Source of the DNA: CBDBCU01 sp965242615
GTDB lineage: Bacteria > Chloroflexota > Dehalococcoidia > Lucifugimonadales > UBA3495
Assembly (NCBI GenBank): GCA_965242615.1
Contig: CBDESR010000005.1
Coordinates: forward strand, 1,178,001 to 1,242,000
Length of the DNA stretch: 64,000 bases
Direction of reading: 5' to 3'
Below are positions 43,153 through 50,933 of this stretch, in pieces. Under the pieces are notes generated by a model. It saw only the letters and a list, made by a program, of their open reading frames with translations. It made no database searches and had not been told where the DNA came from. How positions within the stretch are numbered: position 1 is the stretch's first letter; each line of letters opens with the position of its first letter. The translations under genes were made by a program, and so were the position numbers.

Positions 43153-43238
43153 CCGGACGGAACCAATCCGGGATACACGACCGGACGGGAACCAATCCGG
43201 GATACACGACCGGACGGAAACCAACCCGAGGTACACGA
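43153..43238 (+). repeat. Three tandem 28/29-nt repeats in the DUF1800 leader
   Basis: Units start at 43153, 43181 and 43210: CCGGACGG-AACCAATCC... then GGGATACACGA; the third unit has AACCAACCCGAGGTACACGA. The array ends 12 nt before the AAAGGAGG ribosome site. It may be an operator or RNA control element. Confidence 0.8.
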
Positions 43239-43258
43239 AACGATAAAGGAGGAATTGT

Positions 43259-44683
43259 ATGGCTGACCAGGATGTCGCATTGATGGCGCACTTGCTGCGG
43301 CGGGCCGGATTCGGGGCCAGTCGCGACGAGATTGAAGCGAAAGCCGCGCAGGGGTATGACAGCGTGGTGGAGGAGCTGCTGACGCCCCAGAACAGCCCGG
43401 GCATTGAGGAAGATCTGCTGATGCGATACCAGCCCGCCTATCACGAGGCGGCGGCCATCGAGACCAACATCCAGGCGTGGGTGTATCGGATGATTAACAA
43501 CCCGCGCCAGTTGCAGGAGAAGATGTCCCTGTTCTGGCACATGATTTTCTGCGCCGGTCACAGCAAGATTGACAGCGGGCAGGAGATGGGTCGGATGATC
43601 CAGATGTTCCGGGAGCACGGGATGGGGAACTTCCGGAATTTGCTGTACCTGCTGTCCACCAGCCCGGCGATGGTCTATTACCTGGACAACAGCGAGAGCC
43701 ACAAGGAGGCCCTGAACGAGAATTACGGTCGGGAACTCCTGGAGCTGTTTTCCCTGGGGGTGGGGAAGGACGAGGAGTTTAACTACTCCGAGGACGATGT
43801 GAAAGCCTGCGCCCGGGCCTTTACCGGGTGGAACATCGCGCCGCCGTATCCGCCGTTCCCCTACGGGCGGAGTCCGTGGCAGTTCCGGTTTGACCCGGCG
43901 GACCACGATGACAGCGAAAAGACCTTCCTGGGGGAAACGGGGAACCTTAACGGGGAGGATGTGCTGGACATCATTTGCAAGCAGCCGGCCACGGCCCGCT
44001 TTTTGGCGCGGCATCTCTACAATTTCTTTGTGGCCGATGATGTGCAGATTCCGGCGTGGCGGTTGACGCCGCCGGCCGATGGGGAAGCCATCCGGCGGCT
44101 GGAGCAGGCGTATTTTGACTCCGGGTACGAAATCAGCGCGATGCTGCGGGCGCTGTTCACGGCCGATTTCTTTAAGGATGAGGCGGTGCGCTACGCCAAG
44201 GTTAAGAACCCGGCGGAGATGGTGGTCGGCACGCTGCGGTTGGTGGGGGAACACCGGGAAATTCGTCCCGGTCTCTTTGAGCTGTCCCAGGAGCCCAAGT
44301 ATATGGGGATGGACTTGATGAACCCGCCGACGGTGGAGGGCTGGCATACCGGCCGGGAGTGGATTGACAGCGGCACTTTGGTGGAGCGGATCAACTTCGC
44401 GTCGGATTTGCTGGGGAATACGGAACTGCCGGGCGTGCAGTCGCTGGTGAATCGGCTGATGGCCCGGGGGGATACCTTGACCCCGGATCAGTTTGTGGCG
44501 GGCTGCCTGGATTTGACCGGGCCGCTGACGGTTACCGATGACACGATGCGGGAATTGACGGCGCACGCGGTCAAGGGCGGGAACTTGAGCCATAGCAGTG
44601 AGCCGGAACGGGCGGAGTTTGCCCGGCGGACGGGGGAGATGTTCCAGATGATTGCGGCGACGGCGGAGTTCCAGTTCGAGTAA
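43259..44683 (+). CDS. DUF1800 family protein
   Basis: 474 aa, ATG with AAAGGAGG upstream. DUF1800 features: LMAHLLRRAGFGASRDEIE at the start, LQEKMSLFWHMIFCAGHSKID, ENYGRELLELFSLGVG, ACARAFTGWN, and FLARHLYNFFVADD, then the MNPPTVEGWHTGREWI block near the end. The family has no settled biochemical role and is almost always paired with DUF1501, as here. Most relatives carry an N-terminal export signal; this one starts directly at the domain. Confidence 0.85.
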   Translation: MADQDVALMAHLLRRAGFGASRDEIEAKAAQGYDSVVEELLTPQNSPGIEEDLLMRYQPAYHEAAAIETNIQAWVYRMINNPRQLQEKMSLFWHMIFCAGHSKIDSGQEMGRMIQMFREHGMGNFRNLLYLLSTSPAMVYYLDNSESHKEALNENYGRELLELFSLGVGKDEEFNYSEDDVKACARAFTGWNIAPPYPPFPYGRSPWQFRFDPADHDDSEKTFLGETGNLNGEDVLDIICKQPATARFLARHLYNFFVADDVQIPAWRLTPPADGEAIRRLEQAYFDSGYEISAMLRALFTADFFKDEAVRYAKVKNPAEMVVGTLRLVGEHREIRPGLFELSQEPKYMGMDLMNPPTVEGWHTGREWIDSGTLVERINFASDLLGNTELPGVQSLVNRLMARGDTLTPDQFVAGCLDLTGPLTVTDDTMRELTAHAVKGGNLSHSSEPERAEFARRTGEMFQMIAATAEFQFE

Positions 44684-44776
44684 GTCTCCCGCTGCTGCGC
44701 CGCTTACCCGCCCCCCCGGAGGCGGCGCGGCAGCATCCTAACCTAAATCAGAGAGAAGCGTCAGGAGGAGAGAACG

Positions 44777-45913
44777 ATGGTTTCTACTCAGAAAGACCCG
44801 GTGCTGGCGGTGCTGTCCCTGTCCGGGGGCAACGACGGCCTGAACACGGTCATTCCCTTTACGAACCCCCTTTACAAGGATTACCGGCCGAAGCTGGGCA
44901 TTGCGGACGACCAGGTGCTGCCGATTACGGACGACCTGGGCTTTCACCCGACGATGGGGCCGCTCAAGAAGTATTGGGATGCCGGGAAAATGGCGATTTT
45001 CCTGGGGGCGGGGTATGAGAACCCCAGCTATTCCCACTTCCGGTCGATGGACATCTGGCACACTTGCGAGCCGGATGCCATTGGCACCGAGGGCTGGCTG
45101 GGCCGCTCCCTGAAGGAAATGGACCCGAACGCGGAGAATGTGCTGAGCGGCGTCAACTTTGGCCGGGGCTTGCCCCGGGCCCTGGTGATGGAAGGGGTGC
45201 CGGTGGCGTCGGTGGGCAATCTGGAGACTTACGGGCTGCTGACCGGCATTGACGGGGAAGGGCAGCGGGAGCAGGCGCTGGATGTGTTCGGGCGGATGTA
45301 TTCGCCGGCCATCGGGCGCGGCGCGGTGCTGGATTACATTCACAGCACCGGCACCAACGCCCTGAAGGGGGCGGATATTCTGGCGACGGCGCCGGACAAG
45401 TACACTTCCAATGTGGAGTATTCGGCCAGCGTGGTGGGGCAGTATATGAAAAACATTGCCCAGACCCATTTGGCGGAGTTCGGCAGCCGGGTGCTTTACA
45501 CCACTTCCCCGTACAACAGCTTTGACACCCACGCCAACCAGGCGTCGCTGCATTCGGGGCTGTGGTCGGATGTGTCCAACAATGTGGATACCTTTATGGC
45601 GGACCTGAAGGAGCATGACGCCCGGGATAATGTGCTGCTGCTGATGTTCACGGAGTTTGGGCGGCGCATTACCGACAATGGTTCGGGGACGGACCACGGC
45701 GCGGGCGGCATTGCCTTTGCCATTGGCGACCAGGTAAAGGGCGGCATCTATGGGGAGTATCCGTCCCTGGAGCCGAGCCAGCAGGAGGAGGGCGGCAATC
45801 TCCGGTTCAATATGGACTTCCGCTCCATCTACACCACCATTTTGGAGGACTGGTTCAGCCTGGATGCCAAGCCCATCGTCGGCGGCAGCTTCGAGAAGGT
45901 GAAGTTCCTGTAA
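44777..45913 (+). CDS. DUF1501 family protein (sulfatase-like fold)
   Basis: 378 aa. DUF1501 blocks: VLAVLSLSGGNDGLNTVIPF, LPITDDLGFHPTMGPLKKYWDAGKMAIFLGAGYENPSYSHF shortened here to its key parts (GFHP, SHF), NSFDTHANQ, LLLMFTEFGRRITDNGSGTDHGAGG with the metal-type DHG, and a C-terminal YTTILEDWF. The alkaline-phosphatase-like fold is assigned to the family but no substrate is proven. It usually has a Tat signal; none is present here, so both partners seem cytosolic. A GC-rich hairpin (about 44691-44733) lies between it and DUF1800. Confidence 0.85.
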   Translation: MVSTQKDPVLAVLSLSGGNDGLNTVIPFTNPLYKDYRPKLGIADDQVLPITDDLGFHPTMGPLKKYWDAGKMAIFLGAGYENPSYSHFRSMDIWHTCEPDAIGTEGWLGRSLKEMDPNAENVLSGVNFGRGLPRALVMEGVPVASVGNLETYGLLTGIDGEGQREQALDVFGRMYSPAIGRGAVLDYIHSTGTNALKGADILATAPDKYTSNVEYSASVVGQYMKNIAQTHLAEFGSRVLYTTSPYNSFDTHANQASLHSGLWSDVSNNVDTFMADLKEHDARDNVLLLMFTEFGRRITDNGSGTDHGAGGIAFAIGDQVKGGIYGEYPSLEPSQQEEGGNLRFNMDFRSIYTTILEDWFSLDAKPIVGGSFEKVKFL

Positions 45914-46060
45914 AATCCGGCAGCGGCCGCCGGGCGCAAGTCCGGCGGCCGGTACTTTGGATTGAGGGAGCAAGCGGCGGCTTCGGGGATACCGTCCCCT
46001 TGGGTAAGGCAATCGGGGCGGCCGGGTTGCCGCAGCGAAACCACAGAAAGAGGTAAGAGG

Positions 46061-47065
46061 ATGAGCACCCATTTTTTTGGGCTGACCAGCCGGACTTTCG
46101 AGTATAGCCATTCGGTAGGGCGGAACGAATTTGCCGGCACCGGGTTTCGCAATCCGGTGGATTTGGCCCTGACCGACGACAATACGGCGTATGTGCTGAA
46201 CCGCTCCTACGAGAATCGCCCGGACGGGGTGCGGGTGAGCGTATGCAGCCTGGACGAGGATTTTTCCTTCGAGTTCGGGACTTATGGCGAGGCGGACGGC
46301 CAGTTTATCTGGGCGTCGGGGATTGCCCTGGACCGGGAGGAGAACCTTTACATCTGCGATGAGTGGCTGAACCGGGTCAGCATCTTTAACCGGGACGGCG
46401 AGTTTCAAGGCAAGTGGGGCGTCAGCGGTTCCGGGGACGGGGAGTTTGACCGGCCGACCGGCATTGCCATCAGCGGCGAGCAGACGGTGTATATCACCGA
46501 CAGCCGCAATCACCGGGTACAGATGTTCACTTTGGACGGCCAGTATCAGGGGCAGTTCGGACGGCACGGCACGGGCCACGGGGAGTTTGATATGCCCTGG
46601 GGCATTGCCGTGGGCCGGGACGGCGCGGTTTATGTGGCCGATTGGCGCAATGACCGGGTGCAGGTCTTTAGCGCCGATGGGGAGTGGCAAGCCAGTTTTG
46701 GCCGCTCCGGCGACGGCGTTGGGGAGTTTAACCGGCCTAACGGCGTGGCGGTGGATGACGAAGGGGACATTTATGTCGCGGACTGGCTGAATAACCGGGT
46801 GCAGGTACTGGCGGCGGATGGCCGGTTTGTTACCCAGCTGCGCGGCGACCATGTGATTTCCCAATGGGGGAAGGAGAAGCTCATTTCCAACCCGGATATG
46901 ATTCGGCAGCGGGCGTTGGCTTATGCCAATGACCCGGATTATGAGCGGAACTTTGCCCATCCCTGCGCGGTGAAGGTGGATGAGCAGGGGCGGGTTTGCG
47001 TGCTGGACCATACCCGGGGCCGGATCCAGGTCTATAACAAGGTGAAGGAGCCGGCGCTGGTGTAA
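46061..47065 (+). CDS. NHL-repeat beta-propeller protein
   Basis: 334 aa from ATG 46061 (AGAGGTAAGAGG upstream). At least four NHL repeats are clear, with units such as GEFDRPTGIAISGEQTVYIT...NHRVQMF, GEFDMPWGIAVGRDGAVYVAD...NDRVQVF and GEFNRPNGVAVDDEGDIYVAD, and degenerate blades before and after them, making a six-bladed propeller. No signal peptide. Such propellers bind proteins or RNA or act as lyases/hydrolases; no catalytic motif was recognised. Third gene of the DUF1800-DUF1501 operon, 147 nt after DUF1501. Confidence 0.85.
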   Translation: MSTHFFGLTSRTFEYSHSVGRNEFAGTGFRNPVDLALTDDNTAYVLNRSYENRPDGVRVSVCSLDEDFSFEFGTYGEADGQFIWASGIALDREENLYICDEWLNRVSIFNRDGEFQGKWGVSGSGDGEFDRPTGIAISGEQTVYITDSRNHRVQMFTLDGQYQGQFGRHGTGHGEFDMPWGIAVGRDGAVYVADWRNDRVQVFSADGEWQASFGRSGDGVGEFNRPNGVAVDDEGDIYVADWLNNRVQVLAADGRFVTQLRGDHVISQWGKEKLISNPDMIRQRALAYANDPDYERNFAHPCAVKVDEQGRVCVLDHTRGRIQVYNKVKEPALV

Positions 47066-47121
47066 GGAAGCCGGCGGGGGAGGTTTGCTAAACCCGCCGC
47101 CGAGTTGCTGCGGCAGAAGTT

Positions 47122-47151
47122 GAGGGGGCGTACCGGAATGGTGCGCCCCTC
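47122..47151 (+). terminator. Terminator after the NHL gene
   Basis: Arms AGGGGGCG-TACC and GGTGCGCCCCT followed by CTTTCTT, 57 nt after the NHL stop. Confidence 0.7.
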
Positions 47152-47162
47152 TTTCTTGCAGG

Positions 47163-47366
47163 TCACCCCAGGGGTGCGCCCCGGTTTGTTTGACGCAAGG
47201 TAGCCCCCGGCTCGAAATCGTCATCGAGCCAGCGCACGAAGTTCTTGGCGTGGAGCAAATAGGTTTTCTTGGACTCCACCGTCATCGAGGTAGCGTTGAC
47301 GGCTTCCTCATAGTTTTCCAGCGCAACCTGGACTTGGGAAAGACTTTCTCCATCTATCTTGGGCAT
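47163..47366 (-). CDS. Small protein resembling an integrase SAM-like (core-binding) domain
   Basis: 67 aa, AAAGAGGAT before the ATG. The pattern VALENYEEAVNATSMTVESKKTYLLHAKNFVRWLDD is that of the N-terminal core-binding domain of tyrosine recombinases (Y...S..T...Y...a..F..WL), but no catalytic domain follows; the frame ends ~15 residues later at TLRQTNRGAPLG. Either a free-standing DNA-binding protein or an integrase remnant. Composition is less GC-rich than its neighbours. Confidence 0.5.
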   Translation of the reverse strand: MPKIDGESLSQVQVALENYEEAVNATSMTVESKKTYLLHAKNFVRWLDDDFEPGATLRQTNRGAPLG

Positions 47367-47403
47367 AGCAAATCCTCTTTAAGGTCAGACTGGACAATCT
47401 CCC

Positions 47404-47952
47404 CTACTCTGCCACTTGGCAACTGTGAAGTCGCATACCGCTAACTCCTCCGCCGGCCCAAGTATGAAAGTTCTCGAATAGCCCAACCATCTTAATTTCA
47501 TCTCCCACGGAATAATCCAGGAGAGAAGGATGTTCCGCTGCACCAAAGGTACAGTTGAACTCGACTCGAGCCAAGTCATTATCAGACTCGAATGGAAACC
47601 AGTCGTCTAAATTTTCACCCACCGTTACAGTCGCATCGTGCTGCGATGCAGTGAACTTGGCTATGGTTCCGGTAACCAGTATGGGAGTAGCGGACTCTTG
47701 CCATTTTTTCTGGACACGGAGCGGGTTTTCAAGGCTTTCAGCACTTATTTCCCTCAAATACTCCTTGTCCATCAAGACCGGGTTGGTGAACCTGGGCATC
47801 GGAGTAGAGGTAGCGGGCGGCTCCAACGTCGGGATTACGACGACTACCGGAGCGTCGTTTGAGGTTACGCCCGGAGCGGGCGCAACCTGACCAATACAGG
47901 ATAATGTCAGCATCAAAACAGACGCTAACACCAGCCAAGGGATGGGCTTCAT
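47404..47952 (-). CDS. Lipoprotein with OB-fold (tRNA_anti-like) domain
   Basis: 182 aa from ATG 47952 (an upstream ATG at 47970 is less likely). Signal peptide with lipobox LTLSC at residues ~15-19, then a Pro/Thr-rich linker. The rest (about 95-180: VTGTIAKFT, LARVEFNC, YSVGDEIKMVGLFENFHT, GMRLHSCQ) fits the tRNA_anti-like OB fold seen in many small lipoproteins. Function unknown. It has lower GC than the region average, suggesting recent acquisition. Confidence 0.65.
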   Translation of the reverse strand: MKPIPWLVLASVLMLTLSCIGQVAPAPGVTSNDAPVVVVIPTLEPPATSTPMPRFTNPVLMDKEYLREISAESLENPLRVQKKWQESATPILVTGTIAKFTASQHDATVTVGENLDDWFPFESDNDLARVEFNCTFGAAEHPSLLDYSVGDEIKMVGLFENFHTWAGGGVSGMRLHSCQVAE

Positions 47953-47966
47953 AGGTTCGTAAGCCA

Positions 47967-48314
47967 TCATTCCCCCGGGCCTTCGGGCATACCGGCGTCA
48001 ATCCAGGCGGCGATTTCGTCGACTTCGGAGCGGGTCAGGAAGGGTCCGCGGAGGGGCATTTTGCCGAAGGTGCCGACGCTGCGGTTGAGGGAGCGGACGA
48101 GGTGGGTGTCTTTGCCGGGGATGCCCGGCTCGATGGCGCGGAAGCCGTTGAGGACGGCGGCGGCCAGTTCCTGGGGGGTTTCCCAATAGTATTCGTGGAT
48201 GCCGGGGTAAGGTTCCCGTCCCCAGCGTTCTTTCCACCGGGCCATAATGCCGTCGAGGATTTCCTTGACGCGGGGCCAATAGACGGGGGCGGCCCCGGTT
48301 TGACTGTCGTGCAT
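47967..48314 (-). CDS. Hypothetical protein with cytochrome-c-like C-terminus lacking CxxCH
   Basis: 115 aa. N-terminal half is polar (YWPRVKEILDGIMARWKERWG). The C-terminal block KMPLRGPFLTRSEVDEIAAWIDAGMPEGPG resembles the last helix of c-type cytochrome domains, where it ends the haem fold, but there is no CxxCH and no signal peptide. Family not recognised. 14-nt spacing to the downstream lipoprotein suggests co-transcription. Confidence 0.5.
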   Translation of the reverse strand: MHDSQTGAAPVYWPRVKEILDGIMARWKERWGREPYPGIHEYYWETPQELAAAVLNGFRAIEPGIPGKDTHLVRSLNRSVGTFGKMPLRGPFLTRSEVDEIAAWIDAGMPEGPGE

Positions 48315-48365
48315 AGGGCTTTCTCCCGACCGGGGTAGTTTGTCCGGGAATTCCGGTTCCGGGGT

Positions 48366-48860
48366 CTAAACCGGGTGTTCCTGCACCGATTCCCGGCTGA
48401 GCATTTCGAGGGCGTGGGGCAGGATCGGTTTGACTACGGACAGGGTTTCCGCTACGGCTTTGGGGCTGCCGGGGAGGGTGATGATGAGGGTGTGGCCGCG
48501 GAGGCCGGCGACGGAACGGCTGAGCATGGCCATAGGGGTGAACTTGAGGGTTTCGGCGCGCATGGCTTCAGCGATGCCGGGGATTTCCCGGTCAAGGATC
48601 GACCGGCAGGCTTCCGGGGTAATATCCTGCCAGCCCATGCCGGTGCCGCCGGTGCTGATGATTAAATCGACATCCGGGGCGTCGGCCCATTCGGCCATAC
48701 GGCCGGCAATCATATCCCGGTCGTCGGCGACGATGGCGTAGCGGACTTCGGAATAGTCGGGCGGGGGCAGCAGTTCCCGGATTTTAGCGCCGCTGGCGTC
48801 CGCGGCGCGCTGGCCGTGGTAGCCGGAAGTGCTGACGGTCAGAATCGCCAAGCCGTACAT
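48366..48860 (-). CDS. MoaB/Mog-family molybdopterin biosynthesis protein
   Basis: 164 aa single-domain protein. Motifs: LTVSTSGYHGQRAADASGAKI at the start, VDLIISTGGTGMGWQDITPEA with the conserved GGTG, and ITLPGSPKAVAETL. The family activates molybdopterin by adenylylation before metal insertion. A sulfite-oxidase-like molybdoenzyme at 62-63 kb gives it a plausible client in this genome. MoaB and Mog cannot be separated from sequence alone. Confidence 0.88.
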   Translation of the reverse strand: MYGLAILTVSTSGYHGQRAADASGAKIRELLPPPDYSEVRYAIVADDRDMIAGRMAEWADAPDVDLIISTGGTGMGWQDITPEACRSILDREIPGIAEAMRAETLKFTPMAMLSRSVAGLRGHTLIITLPGSPKAVAETLSVVKPILPHALEMLSRESVQEHPV

Positions 48861-48959
48861 CGGGCCTCCGGGGCGGGTTCCGTTGGCTGGGGGACGGCGC
48901 CGCTCAACCTGAACCGGTTGGGCGGGTAGCCCGGCAAGCCAACGGAACCGTGGCCGCTG

Positions 48960-49805
48960 CTAGTAGTTGCCGTAGGGCGAGGAGTAGGGCGGCGCCGGGG
49001 GCTGATAGGGCGGCGGGGGCGCCGCCGGCTGCTGGGTCGAGTATTGGGTGGAATAAACCGGCGTCGGCGCCGACGGGGTCGACGAGCTGCTGGCGTTGGC
49101 GGAGCGGACGTACTGGGCCTGGGGTTTGCTGTGGCCCTCCTTGTAGCCGCCGTCAACGAAGTTGACCGGGATGGGCGGGTCGCAGTAGCCGGTGAGTTCG
49201 ATGGACTGGAGCATATTGCGGAGGTCGCCCTCGGTTTTGTAGATGTGGAGGTAGAACTCCTCGCCGCGGGAGGGGCAGTAGATGGCGCCGTAGCCGCGCT
49301 CGGCGTTGTACCAGCTGACTTCGCCGGAGAGGCGGTTTTCCATCCGAACCGGTTCGCGGGTCATCTGTTCCATCCGCAGGTTGCGGGCGTTGTCCTCGAG
49401 TTCAAAGAACTCGTAGGAGTCGCTTTCGATGCGGATGCCGATGACTTTGATGTCCTGGCCCTGGAATTCCTTGCTGAAGGTGAGGTTGCCGAGGGCGATG
49501 TAGGCGACGGTGGCGGCGCTGTCGAGGTCGGCCTGGGGGGAGACCTCGATAAAGACGCTCTTGGGGATGATGCGGCCCTGGCGGTGGATGCGGAGGAACT
49601 CGCTCTGCTTGCGGACATCGTCGTCTTTGACGGTAACCTGCACCCCGATGGGACTGGTAAAGAAGGTGTCCCGGAAGCGGGTGATGGTGAACCCAATCTT
49701 GTATTGGTGGTCCATATTGGCGTCGTAGGCGATGTCGCACCATACTCCCAGGCGGGTACGCAGGCGTTCCTCGAAATCCCGTCCGCTTATCCTTTTGGTG
49801 ACCAT
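48960..49805 (-). CDS. Protein with cold-shock-like domain and unknown N-terminal domain
   Basis: 281 aa. Residues ~155-230 resemble a cold-shock domain (LSGEVSWYNAERGYGAIYCPSRGEEFYLHIYKTEG: GxVxWxNxxxGYGxI). The N-terminal ~150 residues are not recognised; FEERLRTRLG at the start with MDHQYKIGF and PIGVQVTVK recalls the layout of PD-(D/E)xK nucleases, but no firm active site can be named. The C-terminus is disordered, rich in Pro, Tyr and Ser (PPPYQPPAPPYSSPY). An RNA- or DNA-binding protein is likely. Stands alone. Confidence 0.55.
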   Translation of the reverse strand: MVTKRISGRDFEERLRTRLGVWCDIAYDANMDHQYKIGFTITRFRDTFFTSPIGVQVTVKDDDVRKQSEFLRIHRQGRIIPKSVFIEVSPQADLDSAATVAYIALGNLTFSKEFQGQDIKVIGIRIESDSYEFFELEDNARNLRMEQMTREPVRMENRLSGEVSWYNAERGYGAIYCPSRGEEFYLHIYKTEGDLRNMLQSIELTGYCDPPIPVNFVDGGYKEGHSKPQAQYVRSANASSSSTPSAPTPVYSTQYSTQQPAAPPPPYQPPAPPYSSPYGNY

Positions 49806-49907
49806 AAAGCGCTCTCCTTTTGTATCTGCATTGAGCAGAGATTTCCGCCGGGGGAGTTATCCCCGCGGCCGGGGTCAGTTAGCGATTGCTTGCAGTGATT
49901 TGCTATT

Positions 49908-50171
49908 TTACAGCAAATTTGGGGAAAGGGCAACAGTTTTGGGGGAATGTCGCTGTTTCAGAAAAAGAAATTGGCTCTCAATGCTGGGCGCCGCCGCCTT
50001 GTTATAGGGCGTCCGTTGCAGCAGCGCCGGCAACGGCCCACTTTCCCCCCGGGGATGGTGAATATCCGCCGCCAGCAGCGTCCCGTCCCGCATCGGGATC
50101 AGCGCATTCTCCGCAACGGGATGATTAACCTGCGGCGGCGACCCCGCCCGGCTCCGACTCCGTGGACTCAT
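49908..50171 (-). pseudogene. 5' remnant of a CocE/NonD-type hydrolase gene
   Basis: 87 aa with an intact GGGAGGG site and ATG. Residues 20-58 (ENALIPMRDGTLLAADIHHP, then PLPALLQRTPYNKAA) match the start of X-Pro dipeptidyl-peptidase-like hydrolases, normally >550 aa. After TPYNKAA the similarity stops and a short unrelated tail ends at 49908. The catalytic Ser region is absent. The rest of the 49806-50389 gap shows no gene. Confidence 0.65.
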
Positions 50172-50289
50172 CAGACTTACCCTCCCTTTCCTTTAACCCC
50201 GGAGATTTTATGCCATAACCGCAACTTTTGCCATAGGGCCGGGGGATGTTATTCCCATTGCTTTCCGGGGTTTCCTTACCCCAAACCCA

Positions 50290-50308
50290 TTGCCGGATGG
50301 TAAAATAC
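50290..50308 (+). promoter_or_regulatory. Repeated promoter-like motif, copy 1
   Basis: TTGCCGGATGGTAAAATAC, ending ~80 nt before the small ORF at 50390. The identical 19-mer is at 54953-54971, ~60 nt before the aldolase gene. TAAAAT could be a -10 box. Confidence 0.5.
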
Positions 50309-50389
50309 CGAAAACAATATGCGCCGCGGCGGCACGGTAGTTTTTCACTACCCCGGCCATTACCTGCTGATGGCCTGAGGAGAATGCCT

Positions 50390-50590
50390 ATGCACACCCA
50401 AGAGGAAATCCTGGATTTGATTAAGTCCAACCCGGGCGTGAACCCGCAAAAGCTGAAGGAGATTTTGGAACGGTCTCGCGCCAACCGAATTTCCCCGCGG
50501 GGCTACCGGTTGGCATCTCCCCTCGAAATCCACCGCTACCGGGTCCGGGTGCAAGACGAGGATAAGTCGATCCAGCTCCGCACCCACTAG
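50390..50590 (+). CDS. Small basic helical protein, hypothetical
   Basis: 66 aa from ATG 50390; GAGGAG seven bases upstream favours it over ATG 50384. The first half (EEILDLIKSNPGVNPQKLKEILERSR) has the rhythm of a winged-helix start, the second half is basic (ANRISPRGYRLASPLEIHRYRVRVQ). Possibly DNA-binding. Followed by a strong terminator, so a single-gene unit. Confidence 0.55.
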   Translation: MHTQEEILDLIKSNPGVNPQKLKEILERSRANRISPRGYRLASPLEIHRYRVRVQDEDKSIQLRTH

Positions 50591-50631
50591 ACTCATCCGG
50601 CGTAGCAACCCGCCCCGACCCGCAACCCGCA

Positions 50632-50660
50632 AAAAGGCTCCCGGCAACCGGGAGCCTTTC
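50632..50660 (+). terminator. Strong intrinsic terminator
   Basis: AAAGGCTCCCGG / CCGGGAGCCTTT stem with a CAA loop, 41 nt after the small ORF. Confidence 0.9.
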
Positions 50661-50721
50661 CCATTCCCGCAACTCCACCGCCCCCTTCCTACCCGCCCGC
50701 CTTTTCCCCAACATCCAACCC

Positions 50722-50750
50722 TTGACATTGCCCTTTCCCGCTATTACACT
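50722..50750 (+). promoter_or_regulatory. Promoter of the peptide-transporter operon
   Basis: TTGACA (50722-50727), 17 nt, TACACT (50745-50750). It leaves a ~180-nt leader before the binding-protein gene; no other element was recognised in it. Confidence 0.6.
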
Positions 50751-50933
50751 ACCCGATTAACTAGGGATTTGGGCGGGATTTTCCCTTAATCTGCCGAAAT
50801 CCTGTCATCAATGGCGGTTGGGACGCCGCCGGTCGGTATATCGGTATAATCGGCCGACCGCATTGCCGCCGCCAAGTCAGCCGGGTTGCCCGGCGGGTTA
50901 TCCCGGAAAGTCCAAGACTTTGGAGGGATCAAG

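Larger units (their letters stand above)
42725..43258. other. Divergent control region between glyA and the DUF1800 operon
   Basis: 534 nt with no credible gene. It holds the divergent starts of glyA and the DUF1800 gene, a promoter at 43036-43064 and a triple tandem repeat at 43153-43238, listed separately. Confidence 0.6.

Noticed and set aside
43153..43238. CRISPR array
   Set aside because: The three repeats are contiguous with no spacers and no cas gene is near.
44738..47224. 828-aa minus-strand ORF
   Set aside because: Antisense to the DUF1501 and NHL genes, which have clear family signals and ribosome sites.
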